DNA of 64,000 nucleotides from Atherix ibis (GCA_958298945.1 OY282605.1:30978811-31042810), one strand, 5' to 3'; positions 1 to 10,699 are shown, counted from the first letter of the stretch. Numbers and translations: made by a program. The notes: generated from the sequence alone by a model not told the origin.

Positions 1-121
1 GTATATGAAAGAGGTGATTTTTTTGCAGTTTGGTTTCTTATGATTTTTTTGTTGAAAGATTACGCAGGACACGTGACATATGTCAATGTAAAAAGTGCTT
101 AAATAGCATTGCCATTTTATT

Positions 122-836
122 ATGCAAAAATTTACATCCGAAAAATGCTTCCAATTTATTAAATTTCATTGTCAAAATTCGTGCTCTGTAAAAAATGTGT
201 TTCGCGAAGTTCACCCATTTTATGGTCGTTATAATCGATCTACTGAGCAATAAATTCAAGCCATAGGGACAAAATTTCGCAGCAATTTTACGCTATTGGA
301 CATTAAACCACCAACACGTGTGCGTAGAGTGCATCTAGAGGAAAATATTGCTGCCGTAGCGTCCAGTGTTGGTGAAGACTTGCGATTTGTCCATTCGTCA
401 CCATTCACAGGAAGTGGGATTGTATTACTCGACTATGTGGAAGATTTTACACAAGGATTTTGGTCTGAAAGCGTATAAAATACAGTTTGTACAAGAACTG
501 AAGCTGAACGACCTATCAAAACGTTGAACTTTCGGCAATAGGCCTTAGAACAACTTGAGAAAAATTTACCAAAAAATTGCGTTCAGGGAAGAAGCTCATT
601 TCTGGTTGAATGAGTATGCAAATAAGCAAAATTGTCATATTTAGTGTGATAAACAACCACAGGCAAAACAAAAACTGCCATTGCACCCAGAAAAATGCAC
701 CGGTGCAATCATTGGTCCGTATTTCTTTACAGATGGCGCTGCCTGCATCGTTATCATGAATGGCACCTCCTATTGTTTGATGATTTCGAACTTTTCTTTA
801 CCCAAAATGAAAGAACTGCATCCGGTAGACATGTGG
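122..836 (+). pseudogene. rosa-like DD41D transposase remnant (N-terminal part to just before catalytic Asp2)
   Basis: Conceptual translation from the ATG at 122 follows a DD41D (rosa-type) mariner transposase through stops and frameshifts. An N-terminal helix-turn-helix segment includes FREVHPFYGRYNRS, then RVHLEENIAAVASSVGED. The first active-site region reads FREEAHFWLNEYANKQNCH around 585-640, and it is followed by YFFTDGA and a stretch ending LHPVDMW at 836. The first catalytic Asp region reads REEAHF, so the normal acidic residue appears changed. The block that should carry catalytic Asp2 (QQDG) is missing: at about 841 the sequence switches to a group V mariner. Family assignment rests on motif order and on relatives elsewhere in this window. 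The copy is certainly dead. Confidence 0.75.
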
Positions 837-840
837 TAAC

Positions 841-1558
841 CTGTAAGCAAAACCTTCACATTCGACCGAACTTGGCGGTTTTTCCGGTTGGCTCGTGCGG
901 CATTTTCCATTGGGATGATTCAGCTTTGGTTGCCATGTCATAACCATAAACCCAAGATTCGTCACTAGTTATGACTCTCTGGAGCAAATTTGGGTTGTCG
1001 CGGACAGAGTCCAACAGCTCCTGTTTTTGGTAGAAATTGAGCAAAAATCGAAGACGAGCCAAAACACGTGCAAGCAAAGCAGCTGTCAAAAATTAACTGA
1101 ATATTCAAAATGGCCGATTACGCAAAAAGTTCCCAGACCTTATAATTTCGTGATTTTGTGATGTCAAATTATCTTCAAGATCGTACGATTTGACGCCGTT
1201 TGACTTTTTTTTATACTAACCAAAAAATTACAATCTGAACCATGCATGTAATTATAACAATGTGGTATCATAAGCCACAAAATATGCCTAATTTTGACTT
1301 TATTACGTGAAAAGTTCCCATACCATATAATTTCGTCATTTTGTGATGTAAATTGGTTTTCAAGATCGTACGATTTGATGCCGTTTGACTTTTTTTTTAT
1401 ATTAACCTAAAACTTTAAATCTGGACCATGCGTGTTATTTTAACAATGTGATACCATTAGTTGGCATAAGTGAGAGACATGAGTACCAACATAACGCCAC
1501 AAAAAATCGAAAATCGAATAAACGTAACCCGCGGAAATTCAAAATTCACGATACTCTT
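841..1558 (-). mobile_element. group V mariner remnant, interrupted, 5' part
   Basis: Two pieces (841-1117 and 1463-1558) match the 5' half of the group V mariners elsewhere in the window, read on the minus strand. The first piece encodes the region around the first catalytic Asp (ITSDESWVYGYD) and LARVLARLRFLLNF. The second carries the 5' untranslated and terminal region. Between them sit two DD41D blocks (1118-1460). The outer terminal repeat near 1558 is degraded, and the 3' half of the element is absent. Confidence 0.75.
1118..1460 (+). repeat. two tandem copies of a DD41D catalytic-Asp3 block
   Basis: Two directly repeated units of about 155 bp start near 1118 and 1303 (spacing 185 bp). 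Each translates on the plus strand as the end of a DD41D transposase catalytic core: LRKKFPDLIIS then RSYDLTPFDFFLY in unit 1, and FPYHIIS then RSYDLMPFDFFFI in unit 2. They lie in the same orientation as the DD41D remnant at 122-836 and split the group V mariner around them. Confidence 0.7.
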
Positions 1559-1559
1559 T

Positions 1560-2740
1560 GACTTATGAAAAAGATGAATTTTTATAAAAAGTATTTAATA
1601 ATAACGTAATGAAGACAATCATAAACATTGAGAACTTAGTTTATTAAAACCTTAAAAAACAGGTCGTAATAATTGTGCAAAAAAAAAAATTATTAAAAAA
1701 TTTCACTAAATATATTATTTTAAAATTTTCATTTAAATTTATTCTCTAAACGAAATTAAACTCTATTCTTTGTCTATAAGATATTAAAAATACTTTCTAG
1801 CCTCATACTTTGATGATTTTTTCAATAATTATCTTCTACTGGGATAAGATATTAAATTAAAAAAATAAATAGGAAAAAATTCAGTAAAAGTTAATGAACT
1901 GTATTATTTAATAAAAATTGTAATTAATATGAGTTTTTTTTTTAATTTATAGAAAAGAAAACAAAAAAAAAATGTTTCCTCTCCACTTCTATATGTAGTT
2001 ATAGTGGAATATAGAAATATATGTATTATGATAGAAACAAGGACGATAGCTAAATATTCGAGTATCAAATTTTAATTAGGAATAACCGTAGTAAATGAGA
2101 ATAATCAATATATAATACTTACTTCATAAAGTGCCTAGCAAATATCCTTATTAACAACAAAAACTAATTAATTTAATTAATTTTTTTTTTGTTTTTTTAG
2201 CGCGGATTTTCCGCATCCTTCTCACAATTACGTTAAAAGATTTCATGATGATCTCAATTTGTTGGCTGTTTATCTTTTATGGTTTGATTTTTTTTCTTCC
2301 AATTTCCATATAAAAAGAATTCCATTTAAGATTCCTTCCTTTAATTGTTATTTGGTTTTTTTTTGTTGTTGTTGAAGATTTTAATATTGAGCTATTCCAA
2401 TTTTGGGGGAGGATGTACTTTTTGTTGTCGTTGATTTCCCCATAGAAAACCGTATACGATTGTTCCATTTCTGATATTAATTTCAATATAAATTTCATCG
2501 TTCATACGGAGACGTACACGATGTATTCGATTCTCGCTAGTCTTTTATGTAATTGTTCAAGGATATTTTGATAATATTTTTTAATTAATTATTTATTTTT
2601 CTCTACTAGTATTGATTGATTTATGCTATTATCGAGAAAAATCATTTTTGTGTTTTAAGATATTTAATGTTTTTAATTTGGTTTTAAAAAAAAAAAATTT
2701 TCCAATTTTTTTTATATAATTTGCTAATTAGATCCAGTTA
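1560..2740. other. A+T-rich non-coding stretch, nothing recognised
   Basis: Homopolymer-rich A+T DNA downstream of the last exon of the minus-strand CUB gene. It probably includes 3' UTR and intergenic sequence. No open frame with recognisable content was seen on either strand. Confidence 0.4.
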
Positions 2741-2849
2741 CGATGCTAATCCTAGACGAACCATTCATCTTTTTGGGCGTTCGAGTTGGTCGTTGCCGAT
2801 GTTGCTGTTGCTGTTGCGGTTGTCTGGGATAGATCCGGACCTAATTGCC

Positions 2850-3034
2850 TTAATTTGCCAGGCACCAAATGGGACGGACTTTGGTGGCCATCTTCAATTT
2901 TTGTTGAATGCGGAGGTACCCTGATGGTCCCGCAGGGTGATGCCAGTTTCCCGACGATGGCAGTGATGTATGCTCTCGTGGCAGTGTACCGTGTAAGTGC
3001 TTCGAAGAGCCATTCGATTCTAATGTTTGATGTA
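2850..3034 (-). CDS. CUB-LDLa membrane protein, last exon (cytoplasmic tail)
   Basis: An AG acceptor at 3036-3035 opens a frame that completes the split codon left by the upstream exon (T plus TA). It then reads 61 codons rich in Ser, Gly, Pro and His, from HQTLESNGSSKHLHG to RPIWCLAN, and ends at a TAA (2852-2850). G+C content here is clearly above the surrounding DNA, as expected for an exon. A hydrophilic tail fits the transmembrane exon before it. Two stops nine bases apart (TAA, TAG) are followed in the same frame by a Gln-rich open stretch to about 2730. An alternative frame over the same DNA ends in EWFV at 2752, which would resemble a C-terminal PDZ ligand. The splice phase favours the frame given here, but the true C-terminus is uncertain. 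Confidence 0.6.
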
Positions 3035-3134
3035 CTATACGATACATAAATATACAAAATTTCTTTTTTTTTTATTTCAATATTCATAAATATAAGGGAT
3101 ATTTTATTATACAGAGAGAAAAAAATCAACTTAC

Positions 3135-3293
3135 ATTGTATTGATGTATTTCGATTTGATGAATTTCTATTAATGCGTCGGCATACACATAACGCTATGC
3201 CACCTATGCAGCAGCACATGATAAATAGACTACTCACAGCCACTATTATAAACCAATTTAAATCCAATCCTAAAAATGTTGTTGGATCCTGAT
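3135..3293 (-). CDS. CUB-LDLa membrane protein, transmembrane exon
   Basis: The exon lies between a TTACAG acceptor (AG at 3295-3294) and a GTAAGT donor at 3134. It encodes a short juxtamembrane stretch (NQDPTTFLGLDLN), a hydrophobic helix of about 25 residues (WFIIVAVSSLFIMCCCIGG), and then a basic stop-transfer segment, CRRINRNSSNRN. This places the CUB and LDLa domains outside the cell and the last exon in the cytoplasm. The exon is 159 nt with phase 1 at both ends, matching its neighbours exactly. Confidence 0.85.
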
Positions 3294-3359
3294 CTGTAAA
3301 TTTTCAAAAATAAATTATTTATAAATGATAAGATTGTCCAAGTTATTTTAGTTAATTAC

Positions 3360-3482
3360 TTTGGCATAGTGTACTTGTCGCTTCATCAGAGCCATCGGCA
3401 CAATGATTTATGCCATCACATACTAAGTCTAGATGAATGCAGAGCTCTCGTTTTGCACAGCGAAAATCTTTACAAGAATGTT
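3360..3482 (-). CDS. CUB-LDLa membrane protein, LDL-receptor class A exon
   Basis: A single LDLa repeat is encoded between an ATAG acceptor (3484-3483) and a GTAATT donor (3359). It has all six cysteines in order (SCKDFRC, ELC, LVC, NHC, TLC) and the calcium-binding signature CADGSDE. LDLa modules of this family fold around one calcium ion through the Asp and Glu side chains of that signature, which are intact here. The exon is 123 nt, begins with two bases that complete the codon from the CUB exon (A+AA = Lys), and ends one base into the next codon. It therefore splices in frame on both sides. Confidence 0.92.
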
Positions 3483-3659
3483 CTATAATTGATAATTAAT
3501 TAAAAATTTTTTTTTTTTAAATATTTTATATTGAAATTCTTAAAGAAAAAATGAAAGAAAGTTTTTTTTTTGTTGATATCTGAAATCACATATGTTGTAT
3601 TGACGGAAAAATATAATGAAGCAGTAAATATTCATCGACGTTTCTCTGCCTGTCGTGAC

Positions 3660-5560
3660 TCTTTTAAGAAAATAAAAAGTTACGAGGCCCATTGCCTTTT
3701 TAGACGTCGTTGGTTGTTTATTGCGAGGGTAGTTGAGGTTAGGTCATTAACAAGAGGACTATGATGGTTACTTAGATGGGTAACAATATTACGCACATAA
3801 AATGGGGCATTGACGATTTTACATAGAATTCTAGATTGTAGTGTTTCGTCCAAACCCAATGTTCAAGTCCGTAAGTCCAGATTGGCTTCAGTACTGCTTT
3901 GATCTTGCGTCTCAGAATCGTAGCAACTGCTTGTATCGTCCGTTAAATTTATGTTTTTTTTAAGCGTTCCATGTTAATCTTTTGTCAAACTTTTGTCCTC
4001 GATAACGTACTTTGTCTTTTAGTGGAATAATGCTGCTGTTCAAGAATATGGAAAGAGATGGTTTTTGGCGAATAGTGAAAGTAATATGAGCGGATTTTTG
4101 AAGGAAGTAAATATGGGTTTGCAGGATGGTGGATGCTATGATAGGGGTTTGGTGATGAGCTAGGATGGCAGTGTCATCACTATAAAAAGTCTGTTCAAAA
4201 AGTATCACGAATTTTGTGTTTTTTTCAAAAATTATTTATTTATTCATGAATATCTATTTTGTCCCCTTCAAAGTAATCCCCACCAGATATTATATACTTG
4301 TGCCAACGTTTTTTACTATCCTCGAAGCACTTCAAAAAATCATTTTTTGTGATCTTGTTTAGCTCCTCCTTCGATGCTGTCTTTATCTCCTCAATCGTAG
4401 CGTAGCGTCGTCCTTTCATGGGCTCTTCAGTTTCGGGAACAAGAAAAAGTCACAGGGCGCCAGATGTGGGAAATACGGTGACTGCGGCATTATTAGTGTG
4501 TTGTTTTTGGCAAAAAATTCGCGCATAAGCAACGATGCGTGAACAGGGGCGTTATCATGGTGCAAAAGCGAATTTTTGTTCTTCCACAAATCCGGGCGTT
4601 TCTGGCGGATTGCTGGTAATATTTCTTATTGACCGTTCTACCCTGTGGCAAGAATTCATGATGCACCACGCACCTGCAATCGAATAAAACTGTAAGCAAA
4701 ACCATCACATTGGACCGAACTTGGCGCGCTTTTTTCGGTCTTGGCTCGTGCGGCAGCTTTTATTGGGATGATTGAGCTTTGGTTTCCACGTCATAACCCT
4801 AAACCAATAAATCGTCACCAGTTATGACCTCTGGAGAAAATTTGGGTCATCGCGAACAGAGTCCAACAGGTCATCGCGTTCACATCTTCTCGGCCCTCTG
4901 AGAACATTTTGTACCACCGATAAACGTTGCTTTGGTCCAAGGTAGCTTCACCATATGCCACAGTCAACATTCGGAATGCGTCTGCGCAATTAAGTTTGTT
5001 TTTCACACAGATTGTTTGATACAGATTCTTTGATCCATTTTTTGGAATGTGCAAAAATCGAAGACGAGCCAAAACACGTGCAAGCAAAGCAGCTGTCAAA
5101 AATTAACTGTACCTACAAAATGGCCGAACTTTTCGGCATAAGTGAAAAACGTGAGTACCAACATAACCTCACAAAAAAAATCGAAAATCGAATATACGTA
5201 ACCCGCGGAAATTCAAAATTCGCGATACTTTTTGTACAGACCTCATATAGTGCGGTATAAACTATTTTGGTAGTTGGAATATCGTGAGAGTTGTATAATA
5301 AAGGAGCAAGAAGAATACCTTGAGGGACACCTGATCAGATAGGCGATATCTTAGAATGTTAGATATTCTCAACCACCTGAAAATATCGTTTCGAGACGTA
5401 GGATGTGATTATAAGGAAGTATGTAGTAGGAACGATTCTCTTAAGCTTCCAGAGAAGCGTAGACTCCCATATTCGATCGAAAGTCTGAGCTACCACGTGA
5501 TGACTCTGCTGGAATAGCCCAAATTAATAATGGGGGATTCATTTGGGTCTTCGAGGATGG
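3660..5560 (-). pseudogene. Jockey-like non-LTR reverse transcriptase fragment, split by a mariner
   Basis: Minus-strand translation shows reverse-transcriptase blocks on either side of the mariner at 4185-5245. Upstream (5560-5248) are VVAQTFDRIWESTLLWKL and GVPQGILLAPLLYNSHDI, typical of the finger/palm blocks of Jockey-clade LINEs. Downstream (4184-3660) are YSDDTAILAHH, the catalytic Y/F-x-DD box, then IPLKDKVRYRGQKFDKRLTW and KAVLKPIWTYGLEHW. Removing the insertion rejoins the blocks next to the catalytic box. Stops and frameshifts are common. The ORF1 and poly(A) parts were not seen, so it is a truncated, dead fragment. Confidence 0.82.
4185..5245 (-). mobile_element. group V mariner, internally deleted, inserted in a LINE
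   Basis: The element is 1061 bp, flanked by TA dinucleotides (4183-4184 and 5246-5247), with degenerate terminal inverted repeats around GTCTGTTCAAAAAGTATC. On the minus strand it encodes an N-terminal region (NKLNCADAFRMLTVAYGEAT, RWYKMFSEGREDVN) fused abruptly to the area before the first catalytic Asp; the DNA-binding linker between them is deleted. Pieces of the HDNAP and APCDFFLFPKLK catalytic blocks follow, near 4550-4430. Group V is a DD34D mariner defined here by the TGDESWVY-type motif. Confidence 0.9.
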
Positions 5561-5804
5561 GATAAAGCCATTTTAAAATCAATTTTTTCACTATTTTGGT
5601 AAGAGTCTTATGGGTTTATAAGAGAAAGGAAGTTAAGTTGATTTTTTGTGGCCTATGAAAAGCTAAGTAATAAATACAAAACAACTTTGTATATTATAAC
5701 AAATATTTGTGAAAACCCCCAAAAATTTATTACCTCAATAAAAAATTTTTTCTCCAAAAATTTTATTTGAATTATATACATTAATGTAAATTGCCTTTAT
5801 AGTA

Positions 5805-6425
5805 GTAGCAGTGCTGGAAGGCTTCAGCTGAAATGGCTTTAAGATCCTCAGTTACACTCCTTTGAATATTATTGATAGTGTCAAGATGACGATTTTTTAA
5901 GTATTTTTTTGATTCTGGAGAATAAAGGCATAGAGGAGCGGAGAAACTACAAATAATCTTTTTTTTTGTAAGGGGTTAATTGAGATGGTCTTATGACAGG
6001 GAGCGTTTTCATCGTGGTGCGTCCCAATGTTAATTGATCGTTTGACCTCATAAGAGCCCCTAATAGTGCCACATATTCATCAGTTTCCGATGTTAAAAGC
6101 CTCCTTGATCCAGGTTTACAAAAATGATATCCTTTTAAATGGTATTTGATTTTGAAGAATAAAAGTGGTTACATGGATTACGAACAGGCTGACGAACCAC
6201 AGTTAATATATTTTTCCGACAAAATTTCGTTGATGAGTATGATCGTGTGATGGATATGTTGTAATGGTAGAACATCCAAGTGTCTCTAATGCCCAATTTA
6301 ACGTAGAGTAACCATTTTCTGAGCCTTTCAAGGACTTCTACTTGAAAATCGACTATTTGACTATAAAGAGGTTCTACATTTTCATCAGTTTCCGATGTTA
6401 AAGGCCTTCTTGAGTGAGATTTGCC
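5805..6425 (-). pseudogene. group N mariner remnant: C-terminal part plus repeated linker block
   Basis: Minus-strand translation of 5930-5805 gives a mariner C-terminal region with KKYLKNRHLDTINNIQRSV and EDLKAISAEAFQHC. Two further pieces (about 6110-6040 and 6420-6370) each read as the linker between the two DNA-binding helices (complement of ATTTTCATCAGTTTCCGATG, i.e. a STSKTDEN-like segment). The catalytic core is missing. The same arrangement recurs at 51760, 53380 and 61215. Confidence 0.6.
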
Positions 6426-6429
6426 AAAA

Positions 6430-8100
6430 TGATATCCTTTTAAATGGTATTTGATTTTGAGGAATTAAAAAAAATTTAACTCCTAATTCTCAGCCCTCCG
6501 AAAATTCGTTATACCATCGAAAAACGTATGGTCATAATAAGTAAAGTTTTCCATAGGATCATTGCCACTTTTCGTAAGTCACTCTTACGGATTCATCACG
6601 CTATTCGATATCGCACCATTACTCTAAATTTCGCTGCTCAATTTTTTGCAACGCACCATAAGAACTTCTTTTTATTTATCTGCACTCTAAAGGGTCACGT
6701 AGTCACAGGACGACATTGGAATTCATACTGCACATGTAGAAAAGACTAACGTAGTAGCTGTATTATGAGAAAACCCGCAATATTTGCGCACCTCGTATGA
6801 CAAATATTCTTTTTCCCCTTAATATGTACACATTGAATATAAGAAATAACAAAATTGTTATGTTAACAATTTTTATGATGTATGAAAACCATAAAAATCC
6901 AAATAATCAAATCACATCAAAATCGATACCATAAAAATGAAATAAAATATTCAATTTTTCTTCATCCATTTTGTGAGTAAAAATGTTTGTCATTATAAAT
7001 ATTAAGACATAAAAAGCGGAAATGGTTATTTCAAGTTGCCAATTAAACGCATTATAGTAAATATAAAATTTCAAATATTCTTTTTAGTCCTTTTTCGAAA
7101 TATTTTTTTTAAATTATAATAAATAGAAAATACTTAAAAGATATGAAGAAAAAAAAATTCTAATCACAATTATTGGAAAAATATTTTATTAAAATTTATT
7201 TTTCCCTAATGAAGAAAATAAATCAGTAAATAAAATTTTTTTGCAATTCAAAAATAACAACAACAAAAATCGATATAAATTTTTCTGATATCTTTTTCCG
7301 ACTTAATTGTGTTTGGAAACTTTTCTTCTATAAATAATTGTAGGCTATTCAATAATTATGATAATCTTTGGAATTTTAATAGGAATTTTAAATCATCAAT
7401 AGCTTCGAGCGATTTCCCAACAAAATATTTATCTTTACTGTTTATATCAGCATTTTGTCATAAATTTCTTATCAAGTTATTATTATTCAGGAATAACAAA
7501 TAGTAAGTAAATAATAACATAATACAAAATATTTTAAATATACGATAAGATTTTTAATTGGATGTTGTTATTTATTTGAATTTCATGTTTTAATTCCTTT
7601 TTGATATTGCTTATATTTTTGTAAACTATTTTATAAAATCTTGTAGCAAAACTAATTTGAATAGGAAAATGTACAAAACTTTTCAAGACTTTTAAATTTG
7701 ATAATGCATTTTATATTTCCGTTTATAAATAATGAATGATAACGTAAAATTTTATTAAATCCAAAAAATATTGTTTTAATATATTGGTTGGATTGTGCCA
7801 TTATCCATTTAATATAACACCAGTTATATATCAGCAACAAAATAAGACATGGTGCTACCACCAAGCATCGAGAAAAAGACAAAAACAATCTATCGACTGA
7901 AGAAGTACAAGGCACCTATAAAGATTTATCAATCAATGGTCCACGTATGGGCCATCGAATCAACGCCCAACGACAAAGATTTTAAAGCCGCTTACAGATA
8001 GTAAAAGACACCATCCTTTTCAGATAAATTTAAATATTTTGTTTTGCATATTTCGGGCTATAACACAGTCATTATTTGATGGAGACTATATTTTATATAT
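6430..8100. other. intronic A+T-rich stretch, nothing recognised
   Basis: No coding, RNA or repeat signature could be assigned. Short open frames here (for example 6528-6749, and 7652-7915 on the minus strand) have no recognisable motif. Confidence 0.35.
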
Positions 8101-8107
8101 GATCTTT

Positions 8108-8215
8108 TGTAAAAGTTTACAAGGAAAAATCCAACGTCGTCAAATCGCACGATTTTGCCGGTCAATTGACATCACCAAATCTTAAAATTACACATCCTGG
8201 GATATTTTCGCTCAA
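8108..8215 (-). pseudogene. DD41D catalytic-Asp3 block fragment
   Basis: The complement reads LSENIPGCVILRFGDVN, then KSCDLTTLDFSL, which corresponds to the end of the DD41D catalytic core. In the complete motif, CDLTPLD carries the third catalytic Asp. Only this block is present. It lies just upstream of the irritans mariner at 8359. Confidence 0.65.
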
Positions 8216-8358
8216 TACTACCAAAATTTATTGTGTTCTGTATATTGAGGCGTCATTTCGTTGATGCTAGGATAGTCGTGGTTATCATACGGCCATTGCA
8301 CTCAGAATTGTTGGTAAAAGTCTTTCATTATGCATTTTTAAAGAAATACGGGCTAATA

Positions 8359-9644
8359 CGAGGGTCATTCAACAAGTACTTAGCCTCACCACTCGAAGGA
8401 ACTGCTGTCACAAAAAAAATTTACCATCGTGTAGTACATTTTTTAAGTAGCCTGCTGTCAAAGTTTCAGTTGATTCCCTTCATTAGTTTTGTTTTGAGAA
8501 CCTTTGAAAGTGAGCGTGTCGGTCGGTTGCACAAAAATGGAAAAAGAACAATATCGTTCGGTGATTAGATTCTTGTTTTTGGAAGGGAAAACGCGCAACG
8601 AAATCAAAGATCGCTTGGATGCTGTGTATGGTGACTCTTCTACTTCGATGGCGACCGTCAAGAATTGGTTCAACGAGTTTGTTCGTGGCCGCACGTCGGT
8701 TTTTGATAAGCCACACCCAGGTGCGGCTGGAAAACTTTAAAAGGAAAACTTTAACAAAGTCCACGATCTTGTGTTGGCAGACCGTCGATTGAAGGTTCAC
8801 GAGATAGCTGAGACTGTGGGCATCGCAGTAGGAATGGTGCATCATATTTTACACGAAGAACTGGGCATGAAAAAGCTGTCGGCGCGATGGGTGCCGCGTT
8901 TGCTCACACCGGAAAACAAGCGCAACCGTGAGACCACATCGGCGACGTATTTGGCGCTGTTTCAGCGCAATCCAGCGGAGTTCTTGCGTCGTTTCGTGAT
9001 CGTCGACGAAACATGGATTCACTGGTACACACCAGAGACCAAGGAACAGTCGAAACAGTGGACTTCACCCGGCGAACGTGCTCCGAAGAAGGCGAAGACT
9101 GTTCGATCGGCCGGAAAGGTGATGGCCACCGTTTTCTGGGATTCACAAGGTGTGATCCACATCGATTACCTCGAGAAGGGTAAAACAATCACCGGGAGCT
9201 ACTATGCTGACTTATTGGGCCGATTTGACGTCGAATTGAAGAAAAAGCGGCCCCGCTTTGCGAAGAAAAAAGTGCTGTTCCGCCACGACAACGCGCCAGC
9301 TCACACCTCCGCCGTCGCCATGCCCAAATTGGTCGAATTGCGCTACGAATTGCTGCCGCATCCACCGTACTCTCCAGATTTGGCCCCCTGTGACTACTTT
9401 TTGTTTCCAAACCTGAAAAAATCACTCGCCGGGAATAGATTTGGGTCGAATGAGGAGGTCATCGTCGCCACGGAGGCCTATTTTGCTTCCCTTGAGAAAA
9501 TGTATTTTTTGGACGGGTTAAAAAAGTTAGAGCATCGCTGGGCCAAGTGTATCGAGTTTGAAGGAGATTATGTGAAAAAATAAATTGCCCTTTCCAAAGT
9601 TTCGTTTTTCTTTTGTCGGCTAAGTACTTGTTGAATGACCCTTG
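8359..9644 (+). mobile_element. irritans-type mariner, subfamily a, copy 1
   Basis: A complete 1286-bp element with 27-bp terminal inverted repeats beginning CGAGGGTCATTCAACAAGTA (one mismatch between ends) and TA duplications at 8357-8358 and 9645-9646. Size, ends and encoded protein match irritans-subfamily mariners such as Himar1. It sits in the host intron on the strand opposite the gene. Confidence 0.95.
8537..9583 (+). pseudogene. irritans-type mariner transposase with a single nonsense codon
   Basis: The frame runs from the ATG at 8537 to the TAA at 9583, 348 codons, interrupted by one TAA at codon 68 (8738-8740) in the linker between the two helix-turn-helix regions. Near the stop, a 3-nt length difference and several substitutions separate it from its sister copy at 35749. 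Downstream everything is open: KWVPR-type linker (SARWVPRLL), VDETWIH with Asp157, VFWDSQGVIHIDYLEKGKT, HDNAPAHT with Asp251, and YSPDLAPCDYFLF with Asp286. The last two Asp residues are 34 apart, the DD34D signature. The protein length is normal for the family. This transposase would cut and paste DNA at TA sites; the stop codon should prevent full-length product. Confidence 0.92.
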
Positions 9645-9671
9645 TAATACCTTCAGAGTGAACGGTCACTT

Positions 9672-10690
9672 TTTGCGAATACAATGGCTTCTCCACGACT
9701 ACTTGTGGTTCTTAGAGCCCCATATATGGTAATTTTGCTTATTGACGCATCCGCCTAATTACCTCCATCGCTGAACAAAATTTTGTTCGAAAAATCATCA
9801 TCCAAAGCTTGTTGTTCCAGCACCCAATTGCAGAATATAATGTTTTATCCACCGTCACTTATGGTTTTTAGAGCCCCATATACGCTAATTTGGCTTATTG
9901 AGGATCCGCCGAGCGTGAAATGAGCCTCGTCGCTGAACAAAATTTTGATCGCAAAATCATCATCCAAAGCTTGTTGTTCCACCACCCAATCGCCGAATAC
10001 AATGGCTTCTCCACCATCACTTCTGGTTTTTAGAGCCCCATATATGGTAATTTTGCTGATTGACGAATTCGCCGAGCGAGAAATGACCCCTGACGCTGAA
10101 CAAAATTTTGTTCGAAAAATCATCACCCAAAGCTTGTTGTTCCAGCACCCAATTGCAGAATATAATGTTTTCTCCACCTTCACTTATGGTTTTTAGAAAA
10201 TGCTAATTTTGTTATTGAGGACCCGTCGAGCGTGAACAAAATTTTGATCGAAAAATCATCATTAAAAACCTCTTAGTACAGCACCAAATCGGGCAATATA
10301 ATGGCTTCTTCACCACCACTTGTGGTTCTTACAGCCCCATATACGGTAATTTTGCTTATTGACGTATTCGCCGAGCGAGAAATGACCCCCGTCGCTGAAC
10401 AAAATTTTGTTCGAAAAATCATCATCCAAAGCTTGTTGTTCCAGTACCCAATCGCCGAATACAATGACTTCTCCACCATCACTTCTGGTTTTTGGAGCCC
10501 CATGTACGATAATTTTGCTTACTGACGAATCCGCCGAGCGAGAAATGAGCCTCGTCGTTAAACAAAATTTTGTTCGAAAAATCATCATACCAAGCCTGTT
10601 GTTTCAGCACCCAATCCGCGTGTCTTCTGCGCACTCCATGGTTGTCAGGATTTAGTTCTTACATGCACTGAGCTCTGTAGCTCTGTAGGG
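9672..10690 (-). repeat. minisatellite of six 163-bp DD41D transposase blocks
   Basis: Six direct repeats are marked by GAACAAAATTTTGTTCGAAA-like sequence at 9773, 9935, 10098, 10234, 10397 and 10560. Spacings are 162, 163, 136, 163 and 163 bp; the fourth unit has lost about 27 bp. On the minus strand each unit encodes the region of the first catalytic Asp of a DD41D transposase (DWVLEQQALDDDFSNKILF, then SDEAHF and GGYVNKQNYRIWG-like sequence). Because 163 is not a multiple of three, successive units fall in different frames and no continuous protein is possible. At the upstream end (10690-10600) the transposase sequence continues outward (ELNPDNHGVRRRHADWVLKQ), which shows where amplification began. 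Confidence 0.88.
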
Positions 10691-10699
10691 ACGTAGATG

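Noticed and set aside
2752..3267. 171-codon minus-strand frame spanning the transmembrane and tail exons
   Set aside because: It reads through an intron: a clear GTAAGT donor at 3134 and acceptor at 3035 separate two exons, and the splice phase selects another frame for the tail.
9845..10183. 112-codon minus-strand open frame containing FSDEAHF
   Set aside because: It is a frame across two units of the DD41D minisatellite. The catalytic motif is real, but the frame is not a gene because unit length is not a multiple of three.
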